A stretch of 64,000 nt of DNA from Streptomyces sp. CC0208 (lineage in GTDB: Bacteria > Actinomycetota > Actinomycetes > Streptomycetales > Streptomycetaceae). The position numbers were made by a program, and so were the translations under genes. Where the stretch lies: NCBI RefSeq assembly GCF_003443735.1, contig NZ_CP031969.1, forward strand, positions 2,170,001 through 2,234,000, in the 5' to 3' direction. How positions within the stretch are numbered: the stretch's first letter is position 1; every line of letters starts with the position of its first letter. Under the pieces are notes generated by a model. It ran no database searches and had not been told where the DNA came from. It worked only from the letters and a program-made list of their open reading frames with translations. Positions 46,358 through 53,975 of this stretch are shown here, in pieces.

Positions 46358-46378
46358 GGGAGGGTCTCCTCCCCCCTT
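46358..46378 (-). promoter_or_regulatory. GGGAG-N6-CTCCC operator motif, copy 2 (MFS)
   Basis: Dyad GGGAG-GGTCTC-CTCCC (46358-46373) followed by CCCTT. It has the same orientation and near-identical extension to copies 1 and 3, in the MFS upstream region. Confidence 0.6.
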
Positions 46379-46417
46379 CATGCGTGGCGTCACGTGCGGG
46401 GCGCGTGGTGGGACGGG

Positions 46418-46936
46418 TCAGGGCGCGGCTTCGACGGTGATGCGGTCGGCCCCGGCAAGCCTGTCGGTGTCGGCGTCGATGCTGCCGAGGATCAGCAGGT
46501 CGGCGTTGGCGGAGTCGCCGTCGCGGTAGAAGAGGGCCAGGTTGCCCCAGGGCGCGTAGTAGGCCAGGTCGCCCGCCTTCGGCGTGCGCGGCTCGGGAGC
46601 GCCGGAGGTGGTCAGCCTGCGCGGCAGGTCGGCGATCCGCTCTGTGTGGTGGAAGTCCTTCAGGTCCACAGTGAGCGGGAGCAGCGCGGCGAAGTCACGG
46701 GCGGCAGGGCTGTCGTTCAAGCGGGCGCCGACGGGGCGGCCGTCGAGGGTGACTTGGATGTCCATGGCGGTGTTCCTGTCGGATGGTGCGGTGGGTGCCT
46801 CGGTTGTCGGCGTCTGCTGCCCGGTGGTGGTCGCCGGCGAGGAGGCTGGGGAGGTGTGGGTGCAAGCCGCCGCGGTCAGCACGAGAGTGGTGGCGGTGAC
46901 GGCACGGGCGAGGACACCGAGGGCGGCCGAGTTCAC
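46418..46936 (-). CDS. Cyclophilin-like fold lipoprotein
   Basis: A 172-residue exported protein. The lipobox LTAAAC near residue 25 predicts a lipoprotein, followed by a Thr/Pro/Ser-rich linker. The C-terminal 115 residues match the cyclophilin-like fold group (MDIQVTLDGRPVGARLNDSP; GDLAYYAPWGNLALFYRDGD). Such proteins lack the proline-isomerase residues. The GTG start at 46936 overlaps the upstream SDR stop, so they are coupled. Confidence 0.8.
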   Translation of the reverse strand: MNSAALGVLARAVTATTLVLTAAACTHTSPASSPATTTGQQTPTTEAPTAPSDRNTAMDIQVTLDGRPVGARLNDSPAARDFAALLPLTVDLKDFHHTERIADLPRRLTTSGAPEPRTPKAGDLAYYAPWGNLALFYRDGDSANADLLILGSIDADTDRLAGADRITVEAAP

Positions 46937-47619
46937 GGGTGTCGTCCCGGGGATTGACCGGGCAGGGGCTCGGCGTAGTGGCGGAATCCGTCGCGCTGCT
47001 GGTGGATGTCGTACAGCCGCTGTGCCAGCGCGTCGGGGCTGCTGTGCTCGGCGTCGGGCCGGATGGCGCCCGGGATGATCAGCTGGGCGGCGTGGATGTT
47101 CTCCCCGGCGAGCGTGTCGTGCAGCATGCGGGCGTAGGCGCTCTCGGCGGCGAACGCGATCGACGTGCCGGCCACGTTCGGGTTGGGGCGTACGGCGCTG
47201 GAGCCGTTGACGAACAGCAGAGTGCCGCGGCCGAGTTCGCGCATGCCGGGCAGGACGGCGTTCACGGCGGTGACGGCGCCATTGACGGAGAAGGCGAGCG
47301 GCGCGTCGAGGTCGTCGGCGCTGGTGTCGAGGACCGGCCTCATGAAGTCGGCGCTCGGCACCGGGCTGTACTGGAGGATCTCGATGGGGCCCGGATCGGC
47401 CGCAGCCGCGTACAGGGCCGCGTCCAGTGACTCGATGTCGAGGACGTCGGCGGTGAAACCGCGCGCCTGGATACCGTCACGGGCCAGCTCGGCGGTCATC
47501 TCCTCCAGGCGCTCGGCGTCGCGGGCGATGAGGGCGACGGTGTGGCCGGCGCTTCCGAAGCGGCGGGCGGTGGCCAGCCCGAGACCGGGGCCGGCGCCGA
47601 TGAGAGCGAAGGTCGTCAT
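46933..47619 (-). CDS. Atypical short-chain dehydrogenase-like protein
   Basis: A 228-residue Rossmann protein. The NAD(P) site is LIGAGPGLGLATARRFG, and FVNGSSAVRP corresponds to the catalytic-serine strand. The usual Tyr-xxx-Lys is absent: the aligned segment reads TSIAFAAESAYARML. It may therefore bind cofactor without classical SDR chemistry. It leads a two-gene unit with the cyclophilin-like lipoprotein and is divergent from the MmyB-like regulator. Confidence 0.75.
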   Translation of the reverse strand: MTTFALIGAGPGLGLATARRFGSAGHTVALIARDAERLEEMTAELARDGIQARGFTADVLDIESLDAALYAAAADPGPIEILQYSPVPSADFMRPVLDTSADDLDAPLAFSVNGAVTAVNAVLPGMRELGRGTLLFVNGSSAVRPNPNVAGTSIAFAAESAYARMLHDTLAGENIHAAQLIIPGAIRPDAEHSSPDALAQRLYDIHQQRDGFRHYAEPLPGQSPGRHP

Positions 47620-47991
47620 GGGATTGGTCGTTCCTTGTGTGAGGGGGGGCTCCCGCCCGCATGCGCGCTGCCGGGGATGCAGGCTGACGACGCCGACGGT
47701 CCCGGTTCACGAAGTCGGGGGCGCCGACGATGATCGCGGGGTGTTCCTGGGAGGGTCTGCGGAGATGCTGATCCGTACCTGTGCTCGTACGACAACGGCC
47801 CGGTCAGAGGGGGGCGAGGGTCAGGGCGAGGGTCGATGTACGGCAGCCCGTGGTCATGACCGGCTGCTCGACATCGAGCCTCACACGCGAGGGCAAGCGC
47901 GAAAAGCGGAGAAATTCATCCCGGGAGGAGAACATCCTGGGAGTAAATCCTCCCCCCTTTCCCGAGTGGAATCGGTGTCATCCTGGGAAGC
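47620..47991. other. Intergenic region between SDR and MmyB-like regulator
   Basis: A 372-nt divergent spacer. Motif copy 3 at 47939-47960 lies just before the regulator. No convincing gene or hairpin was seen in the rest. Confidence 0.55.
47939..47960. promoter_or_regulatory. GGGAG-N6-CTCCC operator motif, copy 3 (divergent SDR/regulator)
   Basis: Dyad GGGAG-TAAATC-CTCCC (47939-47954) followed by CCCTTT. It lies 38 nt before the regulator ATG and about 320 nt before the SDR. Its position suggests autoregulation by the MmyB-like protein. Confidence 0.6.
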
Positions 47992-48861
47992 ATGACCGCC
48001 AACGTTCCCCTCAATGAGCTGGGAGAATTCCTCAAGAAGCGCCGCGCCGAGCTGAGCCCGCACACGGTCGGGCTGCCCGAAAGCGACAGGCCCCGGCGCG
48101 TGGACGGGTTGCGCCGCGAGGAGGTCGCCCAGCTCGCCAGCATCAGCACCGACTACTACACCCGCCTCGAACAGGGCCGTATGCAGGCGTCCGCACCCGT
48201 GCTGGACGTTCTCGCCCGGGTGCTGCATCTGGATGACGACGAGCGCGGCTACCTCTTCCAGCTCGCGGGCAAGACCACCAGCCGCACCCGCCGCCGCGGC
48301 CGGCAGAAGGTCCAGCCGCAGCTGCAGCGGGTCCTGGACGACCTGACCGCCACCCCGGCCGTCGTGCAGGGCCGGCGCGGGGACATCCTGGCCTGGAACG
48401 CGCTGGCCGCCGCGCTGGTCACCGACTTCTCCCAGATCCCGGAAAAGCACCGCAACTACCCGCGGATCATCTTCACGGATCCGGCGATGCGCACCCTGTA
48501 CGCCGACTGGGAGACCTCCGCGCAGATCTCCGTGGCCCAGTTGCGCATGGAGGCCGCCAAGTATCCCGAGGACCCCCGCCTGACCGAGCTGGTCGGCGAA
48601 CTGTCCATGCGGGACAAGCAGTTCGCCCGCTGGTGGGGCGACCACCGGGTGGCCGCCCGCACCGTGGGCACGAAGACTCTGAACCACCCGGTCGTCGGCG
48701 AGCTCGTCCTGGACTGGGACACCCTCACCGCCAACACCGACCCCGACCAGCACCTGACTGTCTGGACCGCCGCCCCCGGCTCCCCCACCCACGAGCGGTT
48801 GCGCATCCTCGCGTCCTGGGCCGCCGACCACCATCTGCCCGCGTCGCCGCCACTCGTCTGA
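47992..48861 (+). CDS. XRE-type regulator with MmyB-like ligand domain
   Basis: A 289-residue regulator. The HTH is at about residues 37-65 (LRREEVAQLASISTDYYTRL, EQGR). The C-terminal domain is MmyB-like (GDILAWNALAAALVTDFSQI; RMEAAKYPEDPRLTELVGEL; FARWWGDHRVAARTVGTK), a fold thought to bind a small hydrophobic ligand. Such regulators usually control adjacent SDR and MFS genes. The three GGAG-dyad copies around it are candidate binding sites. Confidence 0.9.
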   Translation: MTANVPLNELGEFLKKRRAELSPHTVGLPESDRPRRVDGLRREEVAQLASISTDYYTRLEQGRMQASAPVLDVLARVLHLDDDERGYLFQLAGKTTSRTRRRGRQKVQPQLQRVLDDLTATPAVVQGRRGDILAWNALAAALVTDFSQIPEKHRNYPRIIFTDPAMRTLYADWETSAQISVAQLRMEAAKYPEDPRLTELVGELSMRDKQFARWWGDHRVAARTVGTKTLNHPVVGELVLDWDTLTANTDPDQHLTVWTAAPGSPTHERLRILASWAADHHLPASPPLV

Positions 48862-49043
48862 CCCCGTCGGCCGCTCCCGCTACTCCGGGGGCAGACGGTC
48901 GTTCACCCTCCCCCGCCGCCGCGCGAGGAGTGCCGGGGATGCACACCGGAAGGCGATCTTCGTCCCCGCTTCGATGCGGAGCATGGCCGACACCCGCCTG
49001 GTTTTCGAGAGAGCACGCTTACGGCTGTCGGGCTTCCGGCGAG

Positions 49044-49085
49044 CGCCGGGCGCCGGGCGCCGGGCGCCGGGCGCCGGGCGCCGGG
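49044..49085. repeat. Heptanucleotide tandem repeat CGCCGGG x6
   Basis: Six perfect copies of CGCCGGG lie 31 nt past the 3' end of the TetR gene (a leftward gene with stop at 49117). Each unit junction forms GGGCGCC. It is a likely slippage-prone microsatellite. Confidence 0.85.
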
Positions 49086-49116
49086 CGATGAGGGATTGTC
49101 CTGGACGGGCGTTGCC

Positions 49117-49686
49117 TCAGCGCACGCCTGCCGCGTCGAGCAGGGTGGTCACCGTGGGGGTGATGAGGCCGGTGAGGGTGTCGGCCTGGATTCCCGCGCG
49201 GGCGCTGGCGCCGTCGAAGACCAGGCTGAGCTGCCGGGCCAGCAGATCGGGATCGCTCGCCCCGCCCTGTTCGGCCTCGGCGCGGAAGAAGGCGGTCAGG
49301 TTCGCCTTGACCTGATGGGCGACCCGGCTCGCGGGGTGACTCTGGTCCTTGAGTTCGATCTGCACGGCCAGGTACCGGCAGCCGCGGAACTCGGGTGCGC
49401 CCGACTGCAGTTCCGCCTGTGCGAAGACGCGCAGGATCCGCTCGCGGGATGAACGGCTGTCGTCCGCCGGGGGCAGAAGTGTCGCCACGTAGGCGGAGGC
49501 GCGCTCCTTCAGGCTTGCCGCCAGGAGTTCGTCCTTGCTCTCGAACAGCTGGTACATGGAGCGCTTCGACACCCCCGCCGCCTTGCACAGCGCCTCGACG
49601 CCGATGTTGACGCCGTCTCGGTAGGTGAGCGTGGCCGCCGCTTCCAGCAGGCGCTCCCTGGGGCTCAGTTTCACTTCGGTGGCCAT
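49117..49686 (-). CDS. TetR/AcrR-family regulator
   Basis: A 189-residue repressor. The HTH is ALCKAAGVSKRSMYQLFESK at about residues 32-51, followed by DELLAASLKERA. The helical ligand domain has a C-terminal TetR_C-like region (FRGCRYLAVQIELKD). An 18-bp perfect palindrome lies 30 nt upstream, and the same 14-bp core precedes the QueG-like gene at 52211, so it probably controls both. Confidence 0.9.
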   Translation of the reverse strand: MATEVKLSPRERLLEAAATLTYRDGVNIGVEALCKAAGVSKRSMYQLFESKDELLAASLKERASAYVATLLPPADDSRSSRERILRVFAQAELQSGAPEFRGCRYLAVQIELKDQSHPASRVAHQVKANLTAFFRAEAEQGGASDPDLLARQLSLVFDGASARAGIQADTLTGLITPTVTTLLDAAGVR

Positions 49687-49716
49687 ATCGCGAGGTTAAC
49701 CCGAAACAGACAAAAA

Positions 49717-49734
49717 GAAAACCGATCGGTTTTC
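49717..49734. promoter_or_regulatory. TetR operator, copy 1
   Basis: GAAAACCGATCGGTTTTC is a perfect 18-bp palindrome in the tetR promoter region. Its 14-bp core AAACCGATCGGTTT recurs at 52280-52293. Confidence 0.8.
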
Positions 49735-49785
49735 ACGAGGGTGTGCCGCCTGTCGCCCCCGGCAGGGCGACACGCGGACCTGCGA

Positions 49786-51084
49786 CTACGCCGGGACGGC
49801 GGTCTTGCCGGGCGCCGGCTCCACCGGGATGCGGTGCAGCCCCTTGCGGTCGTACCACCCCAGCACGCCGAAGCCGAACAGCGCGGCCGCCACGAGTCCG
49901 GCCGCCATCATGACCCAGCCCCGCGTCAGACCGGCGTCACCCTGGGCGTCGTAGTAGAGGATCGAACGGACACCCCCGGTGATCTGCCGCAGCGGCTCGA
50001 ACTCCGCGAGGAAGCGGTAGAAGCCGGGCAGTGCCTCAAGGGGGGTGGTGGCGCCGGACGTGGGTACCGCCATCCCGATGAAGACCAACGTGACCAACAG
50101 CATGCCTGGCGTGCCGAAGACGGCGAGGAGAGTGAGGGCGCCGATCCCGGTGACGGCGACGGCGCACACCGAGTACAGCCACAGCAGGGGCAGGTGGGAG
50201 GCGTCCATGCCCATGATGCCGACCGCGCCCGCCATGACCAGGGTGCCCATCAGCAGGGACAGACCGGCCATGAGGGTGCCGCTGATGGCGAGGGTCTGCA
50301 CCCGGGTCGCCCGGATCAGCGGGCGGTGCAGGCGCCGCGGGCCCATGTCGTTGTGGGTGTAGCCGAGCGCGTGGTCGACCTGGCCGCTGATGACGTTGGC
50401 GGCGAGCATGCCGACGACCACCAGGGTGAGCGCGTAGTAGAACGCCGTCAGGCCCAGGCCGCTGTGTGAACCGAGGGGGTGGCCGTCCTCGACCGTGACG
50501 GCGGCCGGGTCGGCGAGCAGGACGCGCGCCGCTGCGGGCAGCCGCGCCTGCGCGGTCCCGATCTGGGCGGTCAGCTCCTTGCCCAGCTGGAGCGAGGCGT
50601 TCTCGGCTGCCCGGGTCGTCGCCGTCCGGGCCAGGCCGGAGCCGATGCTGCCGGCGGACTGGTTGGTCAGCACCGTCAGCGTCGGTCGGGCCGGGGTCGC
50701 GGTGGGTGCGGTGCCGGTCAGTGCGGTGGCGGAGGAGGTGAAGTCGGCGGGGACGACGAGCGCGCCGAACAGCTTGCCCTTGCCGAGCTCCTCCTTCATC
50801 TCCCTCTCGTCCATCACCTTCCAGTCGATCCTGCCCCCGCTCGCGGTCGACTTCTTGATCGACTCGGTGATCCGGGCCCCGAGGTCGACCTGCTTGCCGC
50901 CGACAGTGGCTCCCTTGTCGGCGTCGACCAGACCGACGGGCAGTTTGGTCAGGTGGTCGGCCGGATCGATGTTGGCGCCGACGTAGAACACGGCGAACAG
51001 CAGCGCGAGTACGCCCGTGATGACGCCGTTGGCCATCCACAGCGGCTTGGCGCGCAGGACGCGGAAGGGGGGAACAGGGGTCAT
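49786..51084 (-). CDS. YhgE/Pip-like (DUF3533) membrane protein
   Basis: A 432-residue protein with one N-terminal helix (VITGVLALLFAVFYVGANID), a long extracytoplasmic domain of about 190 residues (LPVGLVDADKGATVGGKQV) and about five C-terminal helices. This is the ABC2-like permease layout without an ATPase, as in the YhgE/Pip and DUF3533 groups linked with export of toxic compounds or cell-wall stress. The ATG overlaps the QueG-like stop by four bases. It is probably induced through the TetR regulator. Confidence 0.75.
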   Translation of the reverse strand: MTPVPPFRVLRAKPLWMANGVITGVLALLFAVFYVGANIDPADHLTKLPVGLVDADKGATVGGKQVDLGARITESIKKSTASGGRIDWKVMDEREMKEELGKGKLFGALVVPADFTSSATALTGTAPTATPARPTLTVLTNQSAGSIGSGLARTATTRAAENASLQLGKELTAQIGTAQARLPAAARVLLADPAAVTVEDGHPLGSHSGLGLTAFYYALTLVVVGMLAANVISGQVDHALGYTHNDMGPRRLHRPLIRATRVQTLAISGTLMAGLSLLMGTLVMAGAVGIMGMDASHLPLLWLYSVCAVAVTGIGALTLLAVFGTPGMLLVTLVFIGMAVPTSGATTPLEALPGFYRFLAEFEPLRQITGGVRSILYYDAQGDAGLTRGWVMMAAGLVAAALFGFGVLGWYDRKGLHRIPVEPAPGKTAVPA

Positions 51085-52211
51085 GACGTACGTGTCTCTC
51101 GGTCGGATGACGTGGAACGTTTCGCCGGGGGCTGCCAGCCGCCGGTGACTTCCTTGACGGGCTTGTGGGGGAAGCGGCGCCGGGCGTACTCCTGTGCGTG
51201 GGAGCCCGGCAGGACGTACAGGGTTTCCTTCTTGTCCTGGAGCGGGCGCAGCACGGTGTCCATGAACGTCCTGCGGTCGTCCAGATACGGGCCCAGGACG
51301 TCCTCGCCGGCGGGGCAGACGGCGACGCAGTAGCCGGACTTGTAGCCGGGCGGCGAGGACAGGCTCTGCCACATGGAGGCGCTCTCGGAGTCGGTGACGC
51401 GGGAGCGGTAGTCGGCCGCGTCCTCGCTGTCGGCCACCGTCTGCGCCCAGTCGGTGAACCCGCTCATGAACTCGCGGTAGTTGTGCGTGGTGCAGGCCAG
51501 CGCGTCGAAGGCGCCGTCCTTGGCGATGGCGCCGACCGGGCAGGCGGCGACGCACAACTTGCAGTCGATACAGGGGTTGTAGTCCAGCGCCTGCCCGTAC
51601 TCGCTCACCTCCGCGTCCACCAGGACGGTGACCAGCAGGACGAAGCTGCCGAACTTCGGGTGGATGACGTTGCGGTGCAGGCCCATCACACCGAGCCCGG
51701 CGGCCACCGCGACCGTCTTGTGCGCCACCACCCAGATCCGCTCGCTGGGGAAGCGGTCCATCTCCTGCGGAAAGCCGACGGACGGATTGAGCGCGCGGTA
51801 GCCGGCGTCCTGGAGGGCCCGGGTGACCGTGCGGGCGGCGTGGTTGGCCTGCTCGTCGGCCTGGTGGAACTCCTGGTTGGCCACACTGCGGGCCGGGGAG
51901 CGGCAGTTGTCGCGGTTCATCCGGACCGCCATCGCGATCAGGGTGCGGGTACCGGGCAGCGCGGACTGCGCGTACTCGCGCTCGCCCACCAGGTCCGGGT
52001 GGTCCAGACCGACCGCGGCCGCGTCGTCCGCGCCGGCGGCCAGACACAGCTCGCGCAGCCAGTCCGCGTCGATCACCGCCGGTGGATTCACCGCGTCACC
52101 CGCTCTGCGCCGGGTGAGTACGGCCTGTACGGAGGGGTGGGCGGCCAGCTTCGCCGGAAGCCTGGGGGCCCGGGTCGTCTGTTGCCCCTCGGCGTCGCGC
52201 GCGGCAGTCAT
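51081..52211 (-). CDS. QueG-like iron-sulfur protein, function unassigned
   Basis: A 376-residue protein resembling epoxyqueuosine reductase and reductive-dehalogenase-type cobalamin enzymes. It has one ferredoxin motif CIDCKLCVAACPVG and a C-terminal GYCVAVCPAGED pair. The N-terminal part (ADDAAAVGLDHPDLVGEREY) matches the QueG cofactor domain. Because no queuosine gene adjoins it and it pairs with a membrane exporter-like protein under TetR control, tRNA modification is doubtful. A stress- or substrate-specific reductase is more likely. AGGAG lies 5 nt before ATG 52211. Confidence 0.7.
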   Translation of the reverse strand: MTAARDAEGQQTTRAPRLPAKLAAHPSVQAVLTRRRAGDAVNPPAVIDADWLRELCLAAGADDAAAVGLDHPDLVGEREYAQSALPGTRTLIAMAVRMNRDNCRSPARSVANQEFHQADEQANHAARTVTRALQDAGYRALNPSVGFPQEMDRFPSERIWVVAHKTVAVAAGLGVMGLHRNVIHPKFGSFVLLVTVLVDAEVSEYGQALDYNPCIDCKLCVAACPVGAIAKDGAFDALACTTHNYREFMSGFTDWAQTVADSEDAADYRSRVTDSESASMWQSLSSPPGYKSGYCVAVCPAGEDVLGPYLDDRRTFMDTVLRPLQDKKETLYVLPGSHAQEYARRRFPHKPVKEVTGGWQPPAKRSTSSDRETRTS

Positions 52212-52279
52212 CCGTACTCCTGGGGATTCGGGCTCGTGGCCGGCCTGCACGGCGAGAAACCGAACAGTTTCACCACTGT

Positions 52280-52293
52280 AAACCGATCGGTTT
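52280..52293. promoter_or_regulatory. TetR operator, copy 2
   Basis: AAACCGATCGGTTT, a perfect 14-bp palindrome identical to the core of copy 1, lies 69 nt upstream of the QueG-like gene. Confidence 0.8.
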
Positions 52294-52868
52294 CATGACG
52301 CAAGCCCGAACTTCTGACGTGCCCTTTCTGGACTCGGACGAGCTGATCGAGCGCAGCCGGGGCGAAGGTGTCCCCGCGCTCCACACCTGCCTTCGGCGAA
52401 CACGGATTCCGCCGGCTGCCGCGATGCGCTGCGCGCGTCCGGGGCACGGGTCGTCTCCTCGCGCACCTCCCTCGGCACGCTCCACGACCGTGTGGTGGCG
52501 AGCAGCTCACGCCCGGTCCTCGCCGGGGACTACGAGCCCGTCCGGCACAACTGGCCCACGCCCGTGAGCCGTTGTGCACGCAGGTCGCCACCGCGACCGT
52601 CGACACCGACGGCCGCCACCCACGGGAGCCGGCCCTGGCGGCCGCCACGCTCCCGTCCCCTCACCCCGGCCGGTCGCCCGTAGAAATCGGCGTCGTGAAC
52701 GACGGTGGAACCGGACTCCTTGAATCCGGACGGCTGTCGGAGCGTCGCGGAGTGGGGCGCACAGGGCGGTCAGGCGGGTGAGGGTCGCACCGAGCTGTGC
52801 GACGCAGCTCGGCGGTCGCGCCCGGTCAGTCCGCCAGGTGGTCTCCCCGTGTCGTTCGTGCAGATGGT

Positions 52869-52909
52869 CCGCCCCGGACCCGTACGGGGGATTTCCGGGT
52901 CCGGGGCGG
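52869..52909 (-). terminator. Strong hairpin downstream of NmrA-like gene
   Basis: Perfect 14-bp arms (52869-52882 and 52896-52909) with a 13-nt loop, about 117 nt past the leftward NmrA-like stop. Confidence 0.65.
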
Positions 52910-53025
52910 TACTCGGGGCCGCGGCGCGGAGCTGATCGCAGGCGCCGGGGCCGGTCGGGGACATCGGCGTCACTCGAGGACGGCGGCATCGCTTGTGGAC
53001 ACCGGCATCACTCAGGACGCCGGCG

Positions 53026-53871
53026 TCACTTGAAGGCGTGGACGTTGCGCTTCGCCCACGAGGCGAAGGAGCTTGCCGGGCGGCCGAGGATCCGCTCGAC
53101 GTCGGGGCTGACCCGCTGCTCGGCGGGGAGCGGCTCCCCGAGGATGTCGAGCGTGCCCTCGATCACCGGCTCGGGCATGAACTGTGCCATGTGCTCGCGC
53201 GCTTGCTCACGGGTCAGCTCCACGAAGCCCACCTCCTCGCCGAGCGCCTCGGACAGGGCCGCCGCCTGCTCGCGCGGGGTGACTGCGGCCGGGCCGGTCA
53301 GCTCGTACGTCTGTCCGGTGTGGCCCTCGTCGCGCAGGACCACGGCGGCGACCTCCGAGATGTCCGCCGGGTCCACGACCGGCAGCGCCACGTCGGCGAA
53401 CGGGGCGATCACCGCGCGCTGCGTGCGGACGGGCTCGATCCAGGCGTAGGCGTTGGAGGCGAAGCCGCCCGGGCGCAGGACCGTCCAGTCCAGGCCCGAG
53501 GTGCGTACGGCCTCCTCGAACTCCCGAAGCCGGCCGTGCGAGAGGGCGTCCGGGCGGGTGCCGTTGATCTGCGAGGAGAGCAGCACCACACGCCGCACGC
53601 CCGCTTCCCTGGCCGCGGCCAGGACCTCGACGGCGGGCGCGCCGCCGCCGAGCAGTTCGCCGGCCAGCAGGATGAACAGGGCCTCCGCGCCGTCCAGGGC
53701 GGGGCCCAAGGTGACGGGATCGCCGAGGTCGGCGCTGACGTGCCGCGCTCCCCCCGGCAGGTCGTAGGAAAGGGGACTGCGGGACACGGCCGTCACCTTC
53801 TCGCCCGCAGCGGCGAGCGCCTCGACGAGGGGACGGCCGACATTTCCGGAGGCTCCGGTGACAACGATCAT
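53026..53871 (-). CDS. NmrA-like NAD(P)-binding protein
   Basis: A 281-residue extended SDR of the NmrA/quinone-oxidoreductase-like group. The cofactor site is VVTGASGNVGRPLVEAL; LDWTVLRPGGFASNAYAW is the family signature. Proteins of this kind either reduce quinones or sense NADP. GGGAG precedes ATG 53871. Its promoter region holds a 37-nt element almost identical to that before the HxlR gene at 63121, which fits the known HxlR regulation of quinone-stress genes. Confidence 0.85.
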   Translation of the reverse strand: MIVVTGASGNVGRPLVEALAAAGEKVTAVSRSPLSYDLPGGARHVSADLGDPVTLGPALDGAEALFILLAGELLGGGAPAVEVLAAAREAGVRRVVLLSSQINGTRPDALSHGRLREFEEAVRTSGLDWTVLRPGGFASNAYAWIEPVRTQRAVIAPFADVALPVVDPADISEVAAVVLRDEGHTGQTYELTGPAAVTPREQAAALSEALGEEVGFVELTREQAREHMAQFMPEPVIEGTLDILGEPLPAEQRVSPDVERILGRPASSFASWAKRNVHAFK

Positions 53872-53938
53872 GAGAACTCCCAAAGTCGTGAACAAATGGT
53901 TGATTTGCGGCGAGGTCGGGCTATGTCTGCGACGTTAC

Positions 53939-53975
53939 CATCCTCGGTATAGTAGGTACCTAGAGGAAAGTGACT
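53939..53975 (-). promoter_or_regulatory. HxlR-type element, copy 1 (NmrA promoter)
   Basis: 34 of 37 positions match 63068-63104. The core contains TAGGTACCTA, a 10-bp palindrome, then GAGGAAAGTGACT. It lies 68-104 nt upstream of the NmrA-like ATG and runs into the stop codon of the WYL gene. On the leftward strand TACTAT could serve as a -10 box. Confidence 0.7.

Larger units (their letters stand above)
52212..53025. other. Gene-poor region with operator, possible remnant and terminator
   Basis: An 814-nt region. It holds the TetR operator copy 2 (52280-52293) and the hairpin at 52869-52909. A plus-strand stretch at about 52405-52560 reads as plausible coding (RDALRASGARVVSSRTSLGT, VVASSSRPVLAGDYEPVRH) but has no start and soon loses coding character. 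It may be a fragment of a lost gene; I do not recognise it. Confidence 0.4.

Noticed and set aside
49044..49085. Short regular repeats considered as a CRISPR array
   Set aside because: Units are 7 bp without spacers and no cas genes are present.
52295..52567. A 90-codon plus-strand ORF just after the TetR operator
   Set aside because: No ribosome site, and its translation becomes Arg/Pro-rich noise after about 35 codons.
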